A DNA stretch of 11,931 nt from Actinobacteria bacterium 13_2_20CM_68_14 (GTDB taxonomy: Bacteria > Actinomycetota > Thermoleophilia > Gaiellales > Gaiellaceae): contig MNDB01000047.1 in the NCBI GenBank assembly GCA_001914705.1, forward strand, positions 1 through 11,931, read 5' to 3'. This document shows, one piece after another, positions 11,899 to 11,931 of this stretch; positions within the stretch are counted from its first letter, which is position 1; each line of letters begins with the position of its first letter. Position numbers and translations under genes: made by a program. The notes under the pieces are model-generated. The model was given only the letters and a program-made list of their open reading frames with translations, was not told the DNA's origin and did no database searches.

Positions 11899-11926
11899 GG
11901 GAGTGTCCCCGAAAGGGGACTGTCCC
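11899..11926. repeat. REP-like imperfect hairpin with GAAA loop
   Basis: GTCCCC (11905-11910) and GGGGAC (11915-11920) form a perfect 6-bp stem around a GAAA loop. GGGA (11899-11902) and TCCC (11923-11926) extend it beyond a 2x2 mismatch. The GGGACAGTCCCC-type half-site resembles palindromic repeats scattered in many bacterial genomes and often tied to REP-associated tyrosine transposases. Only one copy is in the window and no transposase is present. It lies just upstream of the cassette promoter; the window ends five bases later. Confidence 0.5.
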
Positions 11927-11931
11927 TGCAG

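Overview
The window is very GC-rich chromosomal DNA. Codon third positions are strongly G/C-biased, GTG and TTG starts are frequent, and several genes lack a Shine-Dalgarno site but have an actinobacterial TANNNT -10 box about 7 nt before the start codon. Together with the gene content (a PntA-type transhydrogenase subunit, MeaB, and a YcnI/CopC-CopD copper cassette), this suggests a high-GC actinobacterium. A deep-branching soil lineage such as Thermoleophilia is my best guess, but that is inference, not something the sequence proves. There is no rRNA, tRNA, CRISPR array or transposase gene.

Left part (1-5911), central metabolism. A minus-strand NAD(P) transhydrogenase alpha subunit runs off the left edge (1-967). 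It is divergent from a plus-strand group: a HisC-family aminotransferase (1241-2389), an MFS exporter (2466-3767), the GTPase MeaB (3778-4773) and threonine dehydratase with an ACT domain (4739-5911). The meaB and ilvA frames overlap by 35 nt. IlvA makes 2-oxobutyrate, which can feed propionyl-CoA and then the methylmalonyl-CoA mutase that MeaB protects, so the pairing may be functional.

Right part (5912-11859), all on the minus strand, read right to left. It starts with a His-rich lipoprotein, then a four-helix membrane protein with a His-rich outer loop, a YcnI-like copper-binding protein, a CopC-CopD-YtkA three-part fusion, a 35-residue single-helix protein, a secreted membrane-anchored protein of unknown function, and finally a persulfide dioxygenase-rhodanese fusion that appears to have its own promoter. 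Three of the junctions are ATGA stop/start overlaps. The cassette looks like a copper capture and delivery system outside the membrane, with four or five poorly described partners. This is the most interesting part of the window. The last gene meets ilvA tail to tail with no base between the stop codons.

Non-coding features. The longest gap is the divergent intergenic region 968-1240, which holds two candidate -10 boxes, a tight hairpin and a possible 22-codon ORF. The right end (11899-11926) carries a REP-like imperfect hairpin with a GAAA loop.
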